64,000 nucleotides of DNA, from contig NZ_FNEO01000001.1 in assembly GCF_900100165.1 (NCBI RefSeq), forward strand, positions 1,240,001-1,304,000, given 5' to 3'. The notes beneath the pieces are model-generated. The model ran no database searches, had not been told where the DNA came from, and saw only the letters and a program-made list of their open reading frames with translations. The stretch is from Flavobacterium glycines (lineage in GTDB: Bacteria; Bacteroidota; Bacteroidia; Flavobacteriales; Flavobacteriaceae). The position numbers and the translations under genes were made by a program. Positions 1 through 8,672 of the stretch are shown piece after piece (within the stretch, counting starts at the first letter, position 1; each line of letters begins with the position of its first letter).

Positions 1-2313
1 ATTATAGCTGCAGCCGATCTTTCGAATACATTACCTGCAAATATTCCGGTAACGATAAAGCGTTTTTATGAAGAGAAAGACGGAAATTTAATTTTACGTT
101 TTGAGATTACTAATAAAACCAATGCTGATTTAGAAATAGGAGCTTTGGGTATTCCAATGATTTTCAATAACATTTTAGAAGGGAAAACTTTAGATGATAC
201 ACATGTTCAAAATGTGTTTTATGACCCTTATATTGGTAAAGACGCCGGTTACCTTGAAGTGAAAAGATTAAGTGGTCATGGTCCGGCATTATTAGTGCTT
301 CCTGAAGAGAATATGCCTTTTGAAGCCTACCGTCCTTTATTAGATGATCCTACGCCAAGAAGTATTGTTTTTGAAGGTTTTCATGAATGGATGCCGTTAA
401 GTAAGGCTTATGCAGAAAACGAATGGAAAGCAGCGGAACAATGGAATACACCTACTTCTTTGATGCTAAAATCAGGAGTATCTCAAAATTTTTCATTAAA
501 GTTGGTATTGGTTGACGAAATCAAAAATATTCAAACAGCTTTGGTTAAAAATGAACGTCCAGTCGCATTAGGAGTTCCAGGTTACGTTTTGCCTCAGGAT
601 GTAGACGGACATCTTTTTCTAAAATACAATAAGGCGGTTAAGATTTTTAAAGTGGAACCTGAAGGAGCTTTAGTTATAGAAAAGAAATCAAAGGATAAAA
701 AAACTTTTGCAGAATATATTGTTCATGGTAAGAAATGGGGTAGAGCCAGATTGACAGTAGTTTATGAAGATGGTTTGGAACAAACAATTAATTATAAAAT
801 AATCAAGTCAGAAACGAATGCTATTGCAGATTTTGGTCATTTTTTGACAACTGCTCAATGGTTTGACCAAAAAGATGATCTTTTTCATAGAAATCCTTCC
901 GTGATTTCATATGATTATGAAACAAAAAAACAATTAAGTCAGGATAGCCGTGTATGGGTAGCAGGACTTAGTGATGAAGGAGGAGCCGGTGGTTGGTTAG
1001 CTGCTATTATGAAACAATTGGTTCAACCTGATGTCAATGAAATAAAAAAACTGGAACAATTTGTAGATAGTACACTTTGGGGAGTTATTCAGTATAAAGA
1101 CGGGAAAAATAAATTTGGTGTTAAAAAAAGTGTTTTTTACTATGAACCAAAGTTAATGCCTGAAGGTACTTACAGCAAAGATATTAATTATGGAACTTGG
1201 GCAGCATGGAACAAAGAAGCATCAGATGATCCGGGAAGATCTTATAATTATCCTCACGTTGCTGCAGCACATTGGGCAATGTACCGTTTGGCACGTTATC
1301 ATGAAGGTTTGGTAACAAATCATTCTTGGGATTGGTATTTGAAAAATGCATATGAGACCAGTATTGCTATGACAACGCTAGCTCCTTATTATGCGCAATT
1401 TGGTCAAATGGAAGGCACGGTTTTTTTATTGATATTAAAAGATTTGAAAACCGAAGGTTATACTGAAATGGCAAATGATTTAGAGGCTAAAATGAAAAGT
1501 AGAGCTGATCATTGGAGAACATTAAATTATCCGTTTGGTAGTGAAATGCCTTGGGATTCTACAGGTCAGGAAGAAGTTTATATGTGGTCTGATTATTTTG
1601 GATATGATGATAAAGCAAAGGTAACATTAGATGCAATCTTGGCTTATATGCCAGTAATGCCGCATTGGGCTTACAATGGTAATGCCCGTAGGTATTGGGA
1701 TTTTTTATATGGAGGTAAATTATCCAGAGTAGAGCGTCAAATTCATCATTATGGGTCAGCTTTGAATGCAATACCTGTTTTAGAACAATTTAGAAAAACG
1801 CCAGATGATTTTCATTTGTTAAAAGTAGGTTATGGTGGATTATTAGGTGGAATTTCAAATATTACCGAAGATGGTTTTGGACCTGCTGCTTTTCATTCCT
1901 ATCCTGAGACTCTTCGCATTGATTATCTCTCGGGAGATTATGGTTCCGGGTTTTTTGGTTATGCAGTAAACACGGCTACTTTTATCACCTATGAAAAAGA
2001 CTTAGGCTGGCTGGCTTTTGGAGGAAATCTTAAAACAAAAGGAGATGTTGTTGAAGTAGCAATTACAACTGCAGCAAAATCTAAGGTATATATCGCTCCA
2101 AAAAAAATGTGGCTAACCTTAGATTCAGGCACATTTAAAAAGGTACGCTATAACACAAAAACTAAAGAAGTTGAAATTACTTTAGATGCTAAAAATGCTT
2201 ATACGCCTTATGCTTATTTAAGAGTAGATCAGGAAGTGAAATTATCTTATGAGAAAACTAGAGATGCTTTCAAAATTCCATTAAAAACTAAAGAGTTTCA
2301 AATTAAATTATAA
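1..2313 (+). CDS. DUF5695-like large glycan-associated protein, 5' partial
   Basis: The reading frame is open from the first base, so the gene starts upstream; the first in-window start-like codon, a TTG at 145, is not a credible start. At least 770 codons are visible. The N-terminal third looks beta-rich. The middle (around codons 380-600) is rich in Trp, Tyr and His with helical spacing, as in alpha/alpha-toroid sugar-active proteins. I tentatively assign it to the DUF5695 family on overall look; I cannot name a reaction. It ends 5 bp before a GH42 beta-galactosidase gene, so the two are surely co-transcribed and probably act on the same galactose-containing glycan. The signal peptide, if any, lies outside the window. 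Confidence 0.6.
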   Translation: MIAAADLSNTLPANIPVTIKRFYEEKDGNLILRFEITNKTNADLEIGALGIPMIFNNILEGKTLDDTHVQNVFYDPYIGKDAGYLEVKRLSGHGPALLVLPEENMPFEAYRPLLDDPTPRSIVFEGFHEWMPLSKAYAENEWKAAEQWNTPTSLMLKSGVSQNFSLKLVLVDEIKNIQTALVKNERPVALGVPGYVLPQDVDGHLFLKYNKAVKIFKVEPEGALVIEKKSKDKKTFAEYIVHGKKWGRARLTVVYEDGLEQTINYKIIKSETNAIADFGHFLTTAQWFDQKDDLFHRNPSVISYDYETKKQLSQDSRVWVAGLSDEGGAGGWLAAIMKQLVQPDVNEIKKLEQFVDSTLWGVIQYKDGKNKFGVKKSVFYYEPKLMPEGTYSKDINYGTWAAWNKEASDDPGRSYNYPHVAAAHWAMYRLARYHEGLVTNHSWDWYLKNAYETSIAMTTLAPYYAQFGQMEGTVFLLILKDLKTEGYTEMANDLEAKMKSRADHWRTLNYPFGSEMPWDSTGQEEVYMWSDYFGYDDKAKVTLDAILAYMPVMPHWAYNGNARRYWDFLYGGKLSRVERQIHHYGSALNAIPVLEQFRKTPDDFHLLKVGYGGLLGGISNITEDGFGPAAFHSYPETLRIDYLSGDYGSGFFGYAVNTATFITYEKDLGWLAFGGNLKTKGDVVEVAITTAAKSKVYIAPKKMWLTLDSGTFKKVRYNTKTKEVEITLDAKNAYTPYAYLRVDQEVKLSYEKTRDAFKIPLKTKEFQIKL

Positions 2314-2318
2314 TTCAA

Positions 2319-4421
2319 ATGAGACAGATATTGGAATCACATTTTTTTAAAAATGTTTTTTTTGCCATTTTAAGTATTTTTTTTAGCTTCAATCTGAATG
2401 CTCAAAAATTTGATAAGTATTTTCCAAAGAAAGACCTTACTACAGTAGGGGTTTATTATTATCCTGAACATTGGGATCCAAGTCAATGGGATCGTGATTT
2501 GAAAAAGATTGCTGAAATGGGTTTTGAATTCACTCATTTTGGTGAATTTGCTTGGGCTGAATTAGAGCCACAGGAAGGCGTTTACGATTTTAAATGGTTA
2601 GATAAAGCAGTAGAAATAGCTGCAAAATACAATTTGAAAATAGTAATGTGTACTTCAACAGCAACTCCACCGGTATGGTTAACTCGTAAGCATCCGGATA
2701 TACTTTGTACTTATGAAGATGGTGCAAAAACAGACCACGGTTCCAGACAACACGCATCATTTTCAAGTAATTATTATAGAAATTATTCGTTGAAAATGAT
2801 TGAGCAATTAGCTAAAAAATACGGTAATAATAAAAATATAATTGGTTGGCAAGTTGATAATGAACCTGCTCGGTTTTTGGATTATGGAGCTGATGCACAA
2901 CAACGTTTCCGCGATTGGTTAAAAGCCAAATATAAAACTATTGAGACCTTAAATCATGCTTGGGGGAATAGTTTTTGGAGCGGTACTTACAGTACGTTTG
3001 ATCAAATTAATATTCCATTGCATAGAGAATGGGGGATGAATTTACATGCTCAATTAGATCATTATCGATTTGCAGATGAGGAAACAGCAACTTTTCTCGA
3101 TTCTCAGGCTGTTACCATCCGAAAAAACATTACAAAAGATCAGTGGATTACTTCTAATTACAGATCAAATTACAATGAAAGTTTTGTAGGGATGAGTAAG
3201 GAATTAGATTTTGATTGTTACACGCGCTATATTGTTTATGGCGGAAGTTTAGGAGTAGGTAAAAATGGATATCGATTAGGAGATTATACCAATGTTGGGA
3301 TGTCAAATGATTTTTTCCGTCCAACTAAGGGAATGTATGGATGTATGGAGTTACAACCGGGTCAGGTAAACTGGGGGAGTATAAATCCACAGCCGTTGCC
3401 AGGTGCTGTTCGTTTGTGGTTATGGCATGTTTTTGCTGGTGGTAGTAAGTTTACTTGTACTTATCGTTATCGTGCACCGTTGTATGGATATGAACAATTT
3501 CATTACGGAATTGTAGGTACAGATGGAGTTACACCAACTCCGGGAGGTCAAGAATTTACTCAGTTTATCAAGGAATTGGGTGCACTACGTACAAAATATG
3601 ATGCTAAGGCTACCTTGCCTGATTTTTATCTAAAACGTAAAACTGCTATTTTGTTTAATGCAGATAATGTTATGGGAATTGACCTAAACAAGCAAACAAG
3701 AGAATGGAGTACGCTAGGGCATTTTATGAAATATTATAAGGCAGCAAAATCATTTGGTGCACCTGTTGATTTTGTTCGTGATACAACTAATTTTTCTAAT
3801 TATCCATTCTTGCTTGTACCTGCTTACCAAATGATAGATCAAAATATGATTGATAAACTAACTTCATATGCAAAAAATGGAGGGAATTTAGTGTTAAGTT
3901 GTCGTTCAGGAATTCAAAATCGTTTGGGACATCTTTGGGAGGCTAAATTTTATGAGCCGATGTGGGATTTAATAGGTTCTAAAATAGATTCTTATGATTT
4001 ACTTATGCCGCAATCTCCAGGAACAGTTAAGTTTGATGAACAGGAATTTGGATGGACCAGTTGGGGAGATTTATTAAAGCCAAATGAAGGGACATCAGTT
4101 TGGGCAACATATCAAGGGGATTTTTATGCGGGTACACCAGCTGTTATTTCGCGTAAGTTAGGTAAAGGTTCTGTGACTTATATAGGGTTAGATTCTAGAA
4201 ATGGAGAGCTTGAAAAACAGGTTTTAACTAAGTTGTACAAACAGCAAAATATTCCTATTGAGAATTATCCGGAAGGTGTAATGGTTGAATATCGTGATGG
4301 TTTTGGTATTGCAGTAAATTATACAGATAAAATATTTCATATTGATTTACCATCTAATGCAAAGGTTGTTATTGGGAAAAATGATATAAAAACTGCAGAT
4401 GTTTTGGTGTGGAAATACTAA
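2319..4421 (+). CDS. secreted GH42 beta-galactosidase
   Basis: A 700-residue protein with an N-terminal signal peptide (hydrophobic residues 13-27, ending LNAQ), so it is exported. The GH42 TIM barrel opens with GVYYYPEHW (about residue 44). The acid/base glutamate is E182 in WQVDNEP and the likely nucleophile is E344 in the CMELQPGQVNW segment, both matching the GH42 pattern. A trimerisation-type domain follows (about 425-620), then a small C-terminal beta domain. The expected reaction is release of terminal beta-galactose from oligosaccharides in the periplasm or at the cell surface. It starts 5 bp after the preceding large glycan-associated gene. The substrate linkage cannot be read from the sequence. 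Confidence 0.88.
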   Translation: MRQILESHFFKNVFFAILSIFFSFNLNAQKFDKYFPKKDLTTVGVYYYPEHWDPSQWDRDLKKIAEMGFEFTHFGEFAWAELEPQEGVYDFKWLDKAVEIAAKYNLKIVMCTSTATPPVWLTRKHPDILCTYEDGAKTDHGSRQHASFSSNYYRNYSLKMIEQLAKKYGNNKNIIGWQVDNEPARFLDYGADAQQRFRDWLKAKYKTIETLNHAWGNSFWSGTYSTFDQINIPLHREWGMNLHAQLDHYRFADEETATFLDSQAVTIRKNITKDQWITSNYRSNYNESFVGMSKELDFDCYTRYIVYGGSLGVGKNGYRLGDYTNVGMSNDFFRPTKGMYGCMELQPGQVNWGSINPQPLPGAVRLWLWHVFAGGSKFTCTYRYRAPLYGYEQFHYGIVGTDGVTPTPGGQEFTQFIKELGALRTKYDAKATLPDFYLKRKTAILFNADNVMGIDLNKQTREWSTLGHFMKYYKAAKSFGAPVDFVRDTTNFSNYPFLLVPAYQMIDQNMIDKLTSYAKNGGNLVLSCRSGIQNRLGHLWEAKFYEPMWDLIGSKIDSYDLLMPQSPGTVKFDEQEFGWTSWGDLLKPNEGTSVWATYQGDFYAGTPAVISRKLGKGSVTYIGLDSRNGELEKQVLTKLYKQQNIPIENYPEGVMVEYRDGFGIAVNYTDKIFHIDLPSNAKVVIGKNDIKTADVLVWKY

Positions 4422-4472
4422 ATATCAGATAAGGAATTTAAATGATTTTAGAAATAAATTTTCAACATAAAC

Positions 4473-5429
4473 ATGAAAAAAATTCATCAAATATCAGATG
4501 ATTTTATAGAAAAGAATTGCAATTTTAATGAGTTGATAGAGGTGCTTAGAGATGGATTTTCAAATTCAGATATTGTAGTGCCTATGCGTCACCATCATGA
4601 TTTTTCTAATCCTAAAGAGGGTAAAGATTCAACTTTATTGTTAATGCCCGCTTTTAATCCGGGAAAAAATTTAGGTGTTAAAATTGTTACGGTGAGTCCT
4701 AATAACGGGAAATATGATATGCCAGCTATTCAGGGGATGTATATCTATTTGGATGCTCATAAAGGAAATGTCAATGCTATTTTGGACGCAAAATCACTAA
4801 CTGCTAAAAGAACGGCGGCAACATCAGCTTTGGCGAGTAGTTATCTATCCAGAGTTGATTCCAGTTCTTTGTTAATGATTGGTACAGGTGCACTTTCTGT
4901 TGATTTAATTAAAGCTCATGCTAGTGTAAGACCTATTAAACAAGTTTTTATCTGGGGAAGAGATAAAAAGAAAGCACAGAAAATTGTTAATATTCTAAAA
5001 GATTTTCCGTTTACTTGTACTGCTATTGAACAGATAGAGGATAAGATTTCCGAAGTGGATATTATTTCCTCGGCAACTTTGTCTCCAACGCCTTTAGTAT
5101 TTGGGAAATATCTGAAAGAAGGACAACATCTGGATTTAGTGGGTGCTTATAAAAAAGATACCAGAGAAGCTGATGATGAAGCTATTTTAAAATCATCCGT
5201 TTTTTTAGATACTTATCAAGGCGGACTAAAAGAAAGTGGTGATATCCTGATTCCATTGGCTAACGGTATTATTGCTAAAGAAAGTATCAAGGCTGATTTG
5301 TTCGAGTTGTGTTCTAATGTGAAAAAAGTAAGAACTTCAGAGGATGAAATCACCTATTTTAAATCGGTTGGACATGCTTTAGAGGATTTAGTAGCCGCAT
5401 CTTATTTTTATCAATTATTTATTAAATGA
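4473..5429 (+). CDS. ornithine cyclodeaminase / mu-crystallin family enzyme
   Basis: A cytoplasmic 318-residue protein of the ornithine cyclodeaminase/mu-crystallin superfamily. Visible marks are the TAKRTAATSALAS substrate-loop segment (about 110-122) and a Rossmann NAD(P) motif in MIGTGALSVDLIKAH (about 134-148), followed by WGRDKKKA. Members act as ornithine cyclodeaminases, alanine dehydrogenases, or reductases of delta1-pyrroline-2-carboxylate (from hydroxyproline or D-proline) and other cyclic imines; the sequence alone does not choose. It sits 51 bp after the GH42 gene and 51 bp before an Xaa-Pro peptidase. That pairing favours a role with proline-type amino acids. No signal peptide. 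Confidence 0.85.
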   Translation: MKKIHQISDDFIEKNCNFNELIEVLRDGFSNSDIVVPMRHHHDFSNPKEGKDSTLLLMPAFNPGKNLGVKIVTVSPNNGKYDMPAIQGMYIYLDAHKGNVNAILDAKSLTAKRTAATSALASSYLSRVDSSSLLMIGTGALSVDLIKAHASVRPIKQVFIWGRDKKKAQKIVNILKDFPFTCTAIEQIEDKISEVDIISSATLSPTPLVFGKYLKEGQHLDLVGAYKKDTREADDEAILKSSVFLDTYQGGLKESGDILIPLANGIIAKESIKADLFELCSNVKKVRTSEDEITYFKSVGHALEDLVAASYFYQLFIK

Positions 5430-5480
5430 ATACAAAACAGCTTTTTTACACAATTATAAATCATTAATTATTTTTTGCGA

Positions 5481-6701
5481 ATGACAAAAAAGACAATTGG
5501 AGTGGGGGGATCGACGGCTGCTGTAGAGTTAGAAAAAATTGTTGATATGACTCAAAATGTAAAACCAATTACAATCGATGAATATCAGTCAAGAATACAA
5601 AAAGCAGTCCTTTTAATGAAAGAGCATTCTGTTGAGGTGATGTATTTAAATGCGGGGACTAATTTGTATTATTTTACCGGAACACAATGGAATCCGTCCG
5701 AAAGAATGGTTGGTTCTTTGTTGTTTGATGACGGAACTTTAGTTTATATAGTTCCAAAATTTGAAGAAGGTACTTTTAAAAAATACAGTCAGGTAGCGGC
5801 GGATATTTATTGTTGGGAAGAACACGAGTCATCCTATATGCTGGTTAATGAGTTATTAGCAAAGAAAAATAAAAGCAGTGTAAACATAGCTATAGATGAA
5901 TCTGCTGCTTATTTTTTAGTTGATGGGATTTTAAAAGCAAATCCATCCTGTAGTATTCAAACCGCTCAGCAAATTACAGCAGGATGTCGTATGCAAAAAT
6001 CAGTAAATGAATTAGCTATTATAAAGCAGGCAAAAGAGATTACAATGGTAGTTCAAAAAGCAACTGCTAAAATTTTACGACCAGGTATCAGTGTAGATGA
6101 AGTTGTTCATTTTATTAATGAAGCACATAAAAAAGCAGGTATAACTTCGGGTTCTTATTTTTGTATTGTTTTGTTTTCAGATGATACTCAATACCCACAT
6201 GGAGTAGCGGTGCCTCAAACTTTAAAAGAAAATGATGCAGTTATTGTTGATACCGGTTGTCGTCTAGAAGGTTATCTTTCGGATATAACAAGATCCTATG
6301 TATACGGTACACCTTCTGAAGAGTATGAAACAATTTGGAATTTGGAAAAAGCAACACAATTAGCAGTTTTTGAAGCGGCCAAAATAGGTGTTACATGCGG
6401 ATTAGTTGATAATGCTGCCCGAAAAATTTTAGCAAACGCAGGTTTGAGTTCTGATTATAGTTTGCCGGGTTTACCGCACCGTGTAGGTCATGGAACAGGT
6501 TTGGATATTCATGAATACCCATATTTAGTAAGAGGAAGTGAGATTCAACTCTTAGAAGGAATGGTTGTTAGTAATGAACCAATGATTTGTATTCCCGGAA
6601 AATTTGGAATCAGACACGAAGATCATTTTTATATGACAAAAAATGGTCCGGAATGGTTTACAGTACCTATGGAAAGTATTGAAAATCCTTTTGGTTATTA
6701 A
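5481..6701 (+). CDS. M24-family Xaa-Pro peptidase (prolidase/aminopeptidase P-like)
   Basis: I start the gene at the ATG at 5481 (406 residues); a TTG two codons earlier is possible but less likely. The N-terminal creatinase-like domain (about 30-170) precedes a pita-bread peptidase domain. All five metal ligands are present: D257, D268, H337 (in GHGTGLDIHEYP), E366 (SNEP) and E380 (RHEDHF), so a dinuclear metallopeptidase that cleaves X-Pro bonds is expected. There is no signal peptide, so it works in the cytoplasm on imported peptides. It follows the ornithine cyclodeaminase-family gene and appears to close the operon. Whether it takes dipeptides or longer peptides cannot be told. Confidence 0.87.
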   Translation: MTKKTIGVGGSTAAVELEKIVDMTQNVKPITIDEYQSRIQKAVLLMKEHSVEVMYLNAGTNLYYFTGTQWNPSERMVGSLLFDDGTLVYIVPKFEEGTFKKYSQVAADIYCWEEHESSYMLVNELLAKKNKSSVNIAIDESAAYFLVDGILKANPSCSIQTAQQITAGCRMQKSVNELAIIKQAKEITMVVQKATAKILRPGISVDEVVHFINEAHKKAGITSGSYFCIVLFSDDTQYPHGVAVPQTLKENDAVIVDTGCRLEGYLSDITRSYVYGTPSEEYETIWNLEKATQLAVFEAAKIGVTCGLVDNAARKILANAGLSSDYSLPGLPHRVGHGTGLDIHEYPYLVRGSEIQLLEGMVVSNEPMICIPGKFGIRHEDHFYMTKNGPEWFTVPMESIENPFGY

Positions 6702-6798
6702 AGGAGTGAAAGAGAGATTTTAATGTTAGTTGATTTTTAAATTTGTAGTAGTTTGTTTGTTGAAACTTTAAGAAAAGGATTGACAGGGGCAATTATTT

Positions 6799-6827
6799 TT
6801 GGTTTATAAAAATAAACACTATATTTG
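6799..6827 (+). promoter_or_regulatory. Bacteroidota-type promoter of rimP-nusA-infB
   Basis: A TTG at 6799-6801 is followed after 18 bp by TATATTTG at 6820-6827, a full match to the TAnnTTTG -7 element of Bacteroidota sigma factor. Transcription should start near 6831-6833, giving a leader of about 60 nt before rimP, most of it taken up by the hairpin at 6856. Confidence 0.65.
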
Positions 6828-6855
6828 TGCCGTTATTTATTAAAATCTAGATAAT

Positions 6856-6881
6856 GAGGGGACTAAATGTCCCCTCTTTTT
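6856..6881 (+). terminator. terminator-like hairpin in the rimP leader (possible attenuator)
   Basis: GAGGGGAC (6856-6863) pairs perfectly with GTCCCCTC (6869-6876) around a TAAAT loop and is followed directly by a run of T. This has the form of an intrinsic terminator, yet it lies about 25 nt after the predicted transcription start and before rimP. It may be an attenuator through which NusA or translation factors control their own operon (inference). An ATG inside the hairpin at 6867 is in frame with rimP but is unlikely to be the start. Confidence 0.6.
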
Positions 6882-6890
6882 ATAAGAAAT

Positions 6891-7355
6891 ATGACATTTA
6901 AAGAAAAAGTAAATACATTATTGCAGGAAGTTCTTGAGGAAAGACCTTCACTTTTTTTGATTGACTTAACTATTACTGATGCGTTTAAAGTAATGATTAC
7001 TTTGGATGACGATAATGGAGTGGTTTTGCAGGATTGTATTGATATTAGTCGTGCAATAGAGAGTAAGTTAGATAGAGAAGAACAGGATTATTCTCTGGAA
7101 GTAGCTTCAGTAGGAGTGGGTTCGCCATTAAAAATGACTCGTCAATACATAAAAAATATTGGTAGGACTTTGATAGTGACTACAAATACTGAAAAAATTG
7201 AAGCTGAATTAGTTGATGCTAATGAAGATTTCATAATTTTGTCTTGGAAAGCAAGAGAGCCTAAGAAAGTAGGGAAAGGAAAAGAAACAGTACAGAAAGA
7301 ACAACAAATACCTTATACAGATATTAAAGAGGCAGTTGTTACAGTAACATTTTAA
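6891..7355 (+). CDS. rimP: ribosome maturation factor RimP
   Basis: A 154-residue cytoplasmic protein needed for maturation of the 30S subunit. I choose the ATG at 6891 because the protein then begins [11 protein letters not shown], as flavobacterial RimP does; the in-frame ATG at 6867 lies within a leader hairpin. The N-terminal domain contains [19 protein letters not shown] (about 65-83), the conserved RimP segment, followed by VGSPL and a C-terminal SH3-like domain ending in [13 protein letters not shown]. It is followed 14 bp later by nusA and then infB, the classic rimP-nusA-infB order. The lack of a Shine-Dalgarno site is normal here. Confidence 0.95.
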   Translation: MTFKEKVNTLLQEVLEERPSLFLIDLTITDAFKVMITLDDDNGVVLQDCIDISRAIESKLDREEQDYSLEVASVGVGSPLKMTRQYIKNIGRTLIVTTNTEKIEAELVDANEDFIILSWKAREPKKVGKGKETVQKEQQIPYTDIKEAVVTVTF

Positions 7356-7369
7356 TTTAAAGAATTCGC

Positions 7370-8623
7370 ATGGAAAATTTAGCATTAATCGATTCATTTT
7401 CAGAGTTTAAAGATGATAAACTTATTGATCGTGTAACGCTTATGGCAATTTTAGAAGATGTATTTAGAAATGCATTGAAGAAAAAATACGGTTCAGATGA
7501 AAATTTTGATATCATTATCAATCCTGATAAGGGAGATATGGAAATTTGGAGAAGAAGAGTAATCGTTGCCGACGAAGATTTGGATTTCGAAAATGAAGAG
7601 ATTACTTTAACAGAGGCTAGAAAAATTGAGGCAGATTTTGAGATTGGAGAAGAGGTTTCTGAAGAGGTTAAATTAATTGATTTAGGAAGAAGAGCTATAT
7701 TGGCTTTGCGTCAAAATTTAATTTCAAAAATTCACGAACACGATAATACAAATCTTTATAAACAATTTAAAGATTTAATAGGTGATATTTACACTGCTGA
7801 AGTACATCATGTGAGACCAAGAGTAGTTATTCTTGTTGATGACGAAGGAAACGAAATTGTTTTGCCTAAAGAAAAACAAATTCCGTCTGACTTTTTCCGC
7901 AAAGGAGATAATGTTCGTGGAATTATTGAAAGCGTTGAATTAAAAGGGAATAAACCTCAAATTATTATGTCCAGAACTTCTGAGAAGTTTTTGGAGAAAT
8001 TATTTGAACAAGAAATTCCGGAGGTATTTGACGGTTTAATTACAATTAAAAAAGTAGTAAGAATTCCGGGTGAGAAAGCTAAAGTTGCTGTGGATTCTTA
8101 TGATGATAGAATTGATCCGGTAGGAGCTTGTGTGGGGATGAAAGGTTCCCGTATTCACGGAATTGTTCGTGAATTAGGAAATGAAAACATTGATGTTATT
8201 AATTATACAAATAATATTCAATTGTTTATTACTAGAGCATTAAGCCCTGCTAAAGTATCTTCGATTAAAATCGATGAAGAAGCTAAAAGAGCGGATGTAT
8301 TCTTGAAATTAGAAGAGGTGTCAAAAGCTATTGGTAGAGGAGGGCATAACATTAAATTAGCTGGTTTATTGACTGGTTATGAATTAGATGTTATTAGAGA
8401 AGGAGATGTTGCGGGAGCTACTGCTGACGAAGACGATGTGGAATTAACAGAGTTTTCGGATGAAATTGATGAGTGGATTATTGAGGAATTTGCAAAAATT
8501 GGTTTGGATACAGCAAAAAGTATTTTGAAGCATGATGTAGAAGATTTAGTGAGAAGAACAGATTTAGAAGAAGAAACAATTCTAGACGTAATGAAAATAT
8601 TGAAGGAAGAGTTTGATAGTTAG
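7370..8623 (+). CDS. nusA: transcription termination/antitermination factor NusA
   Basis: A 417-residue RNA polymerase-binding elongation factor that modulates pausing, termination and antitermination. The order is N-terminal polymerase-binding domain (about 1-130), S1 RNA-binding domain (about 135-200, with LPKEKQIPSDFFRKGD), then two KH domains (about 205-350, with GACVGMKGSRIHGIVREL and GRGGHNIKLA). A short C-terminal acidic and helical tail replaces the repeated acidic domains of E. coli NusA, so the length is normal for Bacteroidota. It lies between rimP and infB in one operon. NusA is the obvious candidate to act on the hairpin in the operon leader. Confidence 0.96.
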   Translation: MENLALIDSFSEFKDDKLIDRVTLMAILEDVFRNALKKKYGSDENFDIIINPDKGDMEIWRRRVIVADEDLDFENEEITLTEARKIEADFEIGEEVSEEVKLIDLGRRAILALRQNLISKIHEHDNTNLYKQFKDLIGDIYTAEVHHVRPRVVILVDDEGNEIVLPKEKQIPSDFFRKGDNVRGIIESVELKGNKPQIIMSRTSEKFLEKLFEQEIPEVFDGLITIKKVVRIPGEKAKVAVDSYDDRIDPVGACVGMKGSRIHGIVRELGNENIDVINYTNNIQLFITRALSPAKVSSIKIDEEAKRADVFLKLEEVSKAIGRGGHNIKLAGLLTGYELDVIREGDVAGATADEDDVELTEFSDEIDEWIIEEFAKIGLDTAKSILKHDVEDLVRRTDLEEETILDVMKILKEEFDS

Positions 8624-8672
8624 GTCTATGCTTCTAACAACACAACGGAATAGGTAATAATAAAAAGTTTAT

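Noticed and set aside
6867..6890. In-frame ATG upstream of rimP as start
   Set aside because: It lies within the perfect leader hairpin, and the extra eight residues do not resemble RimP.
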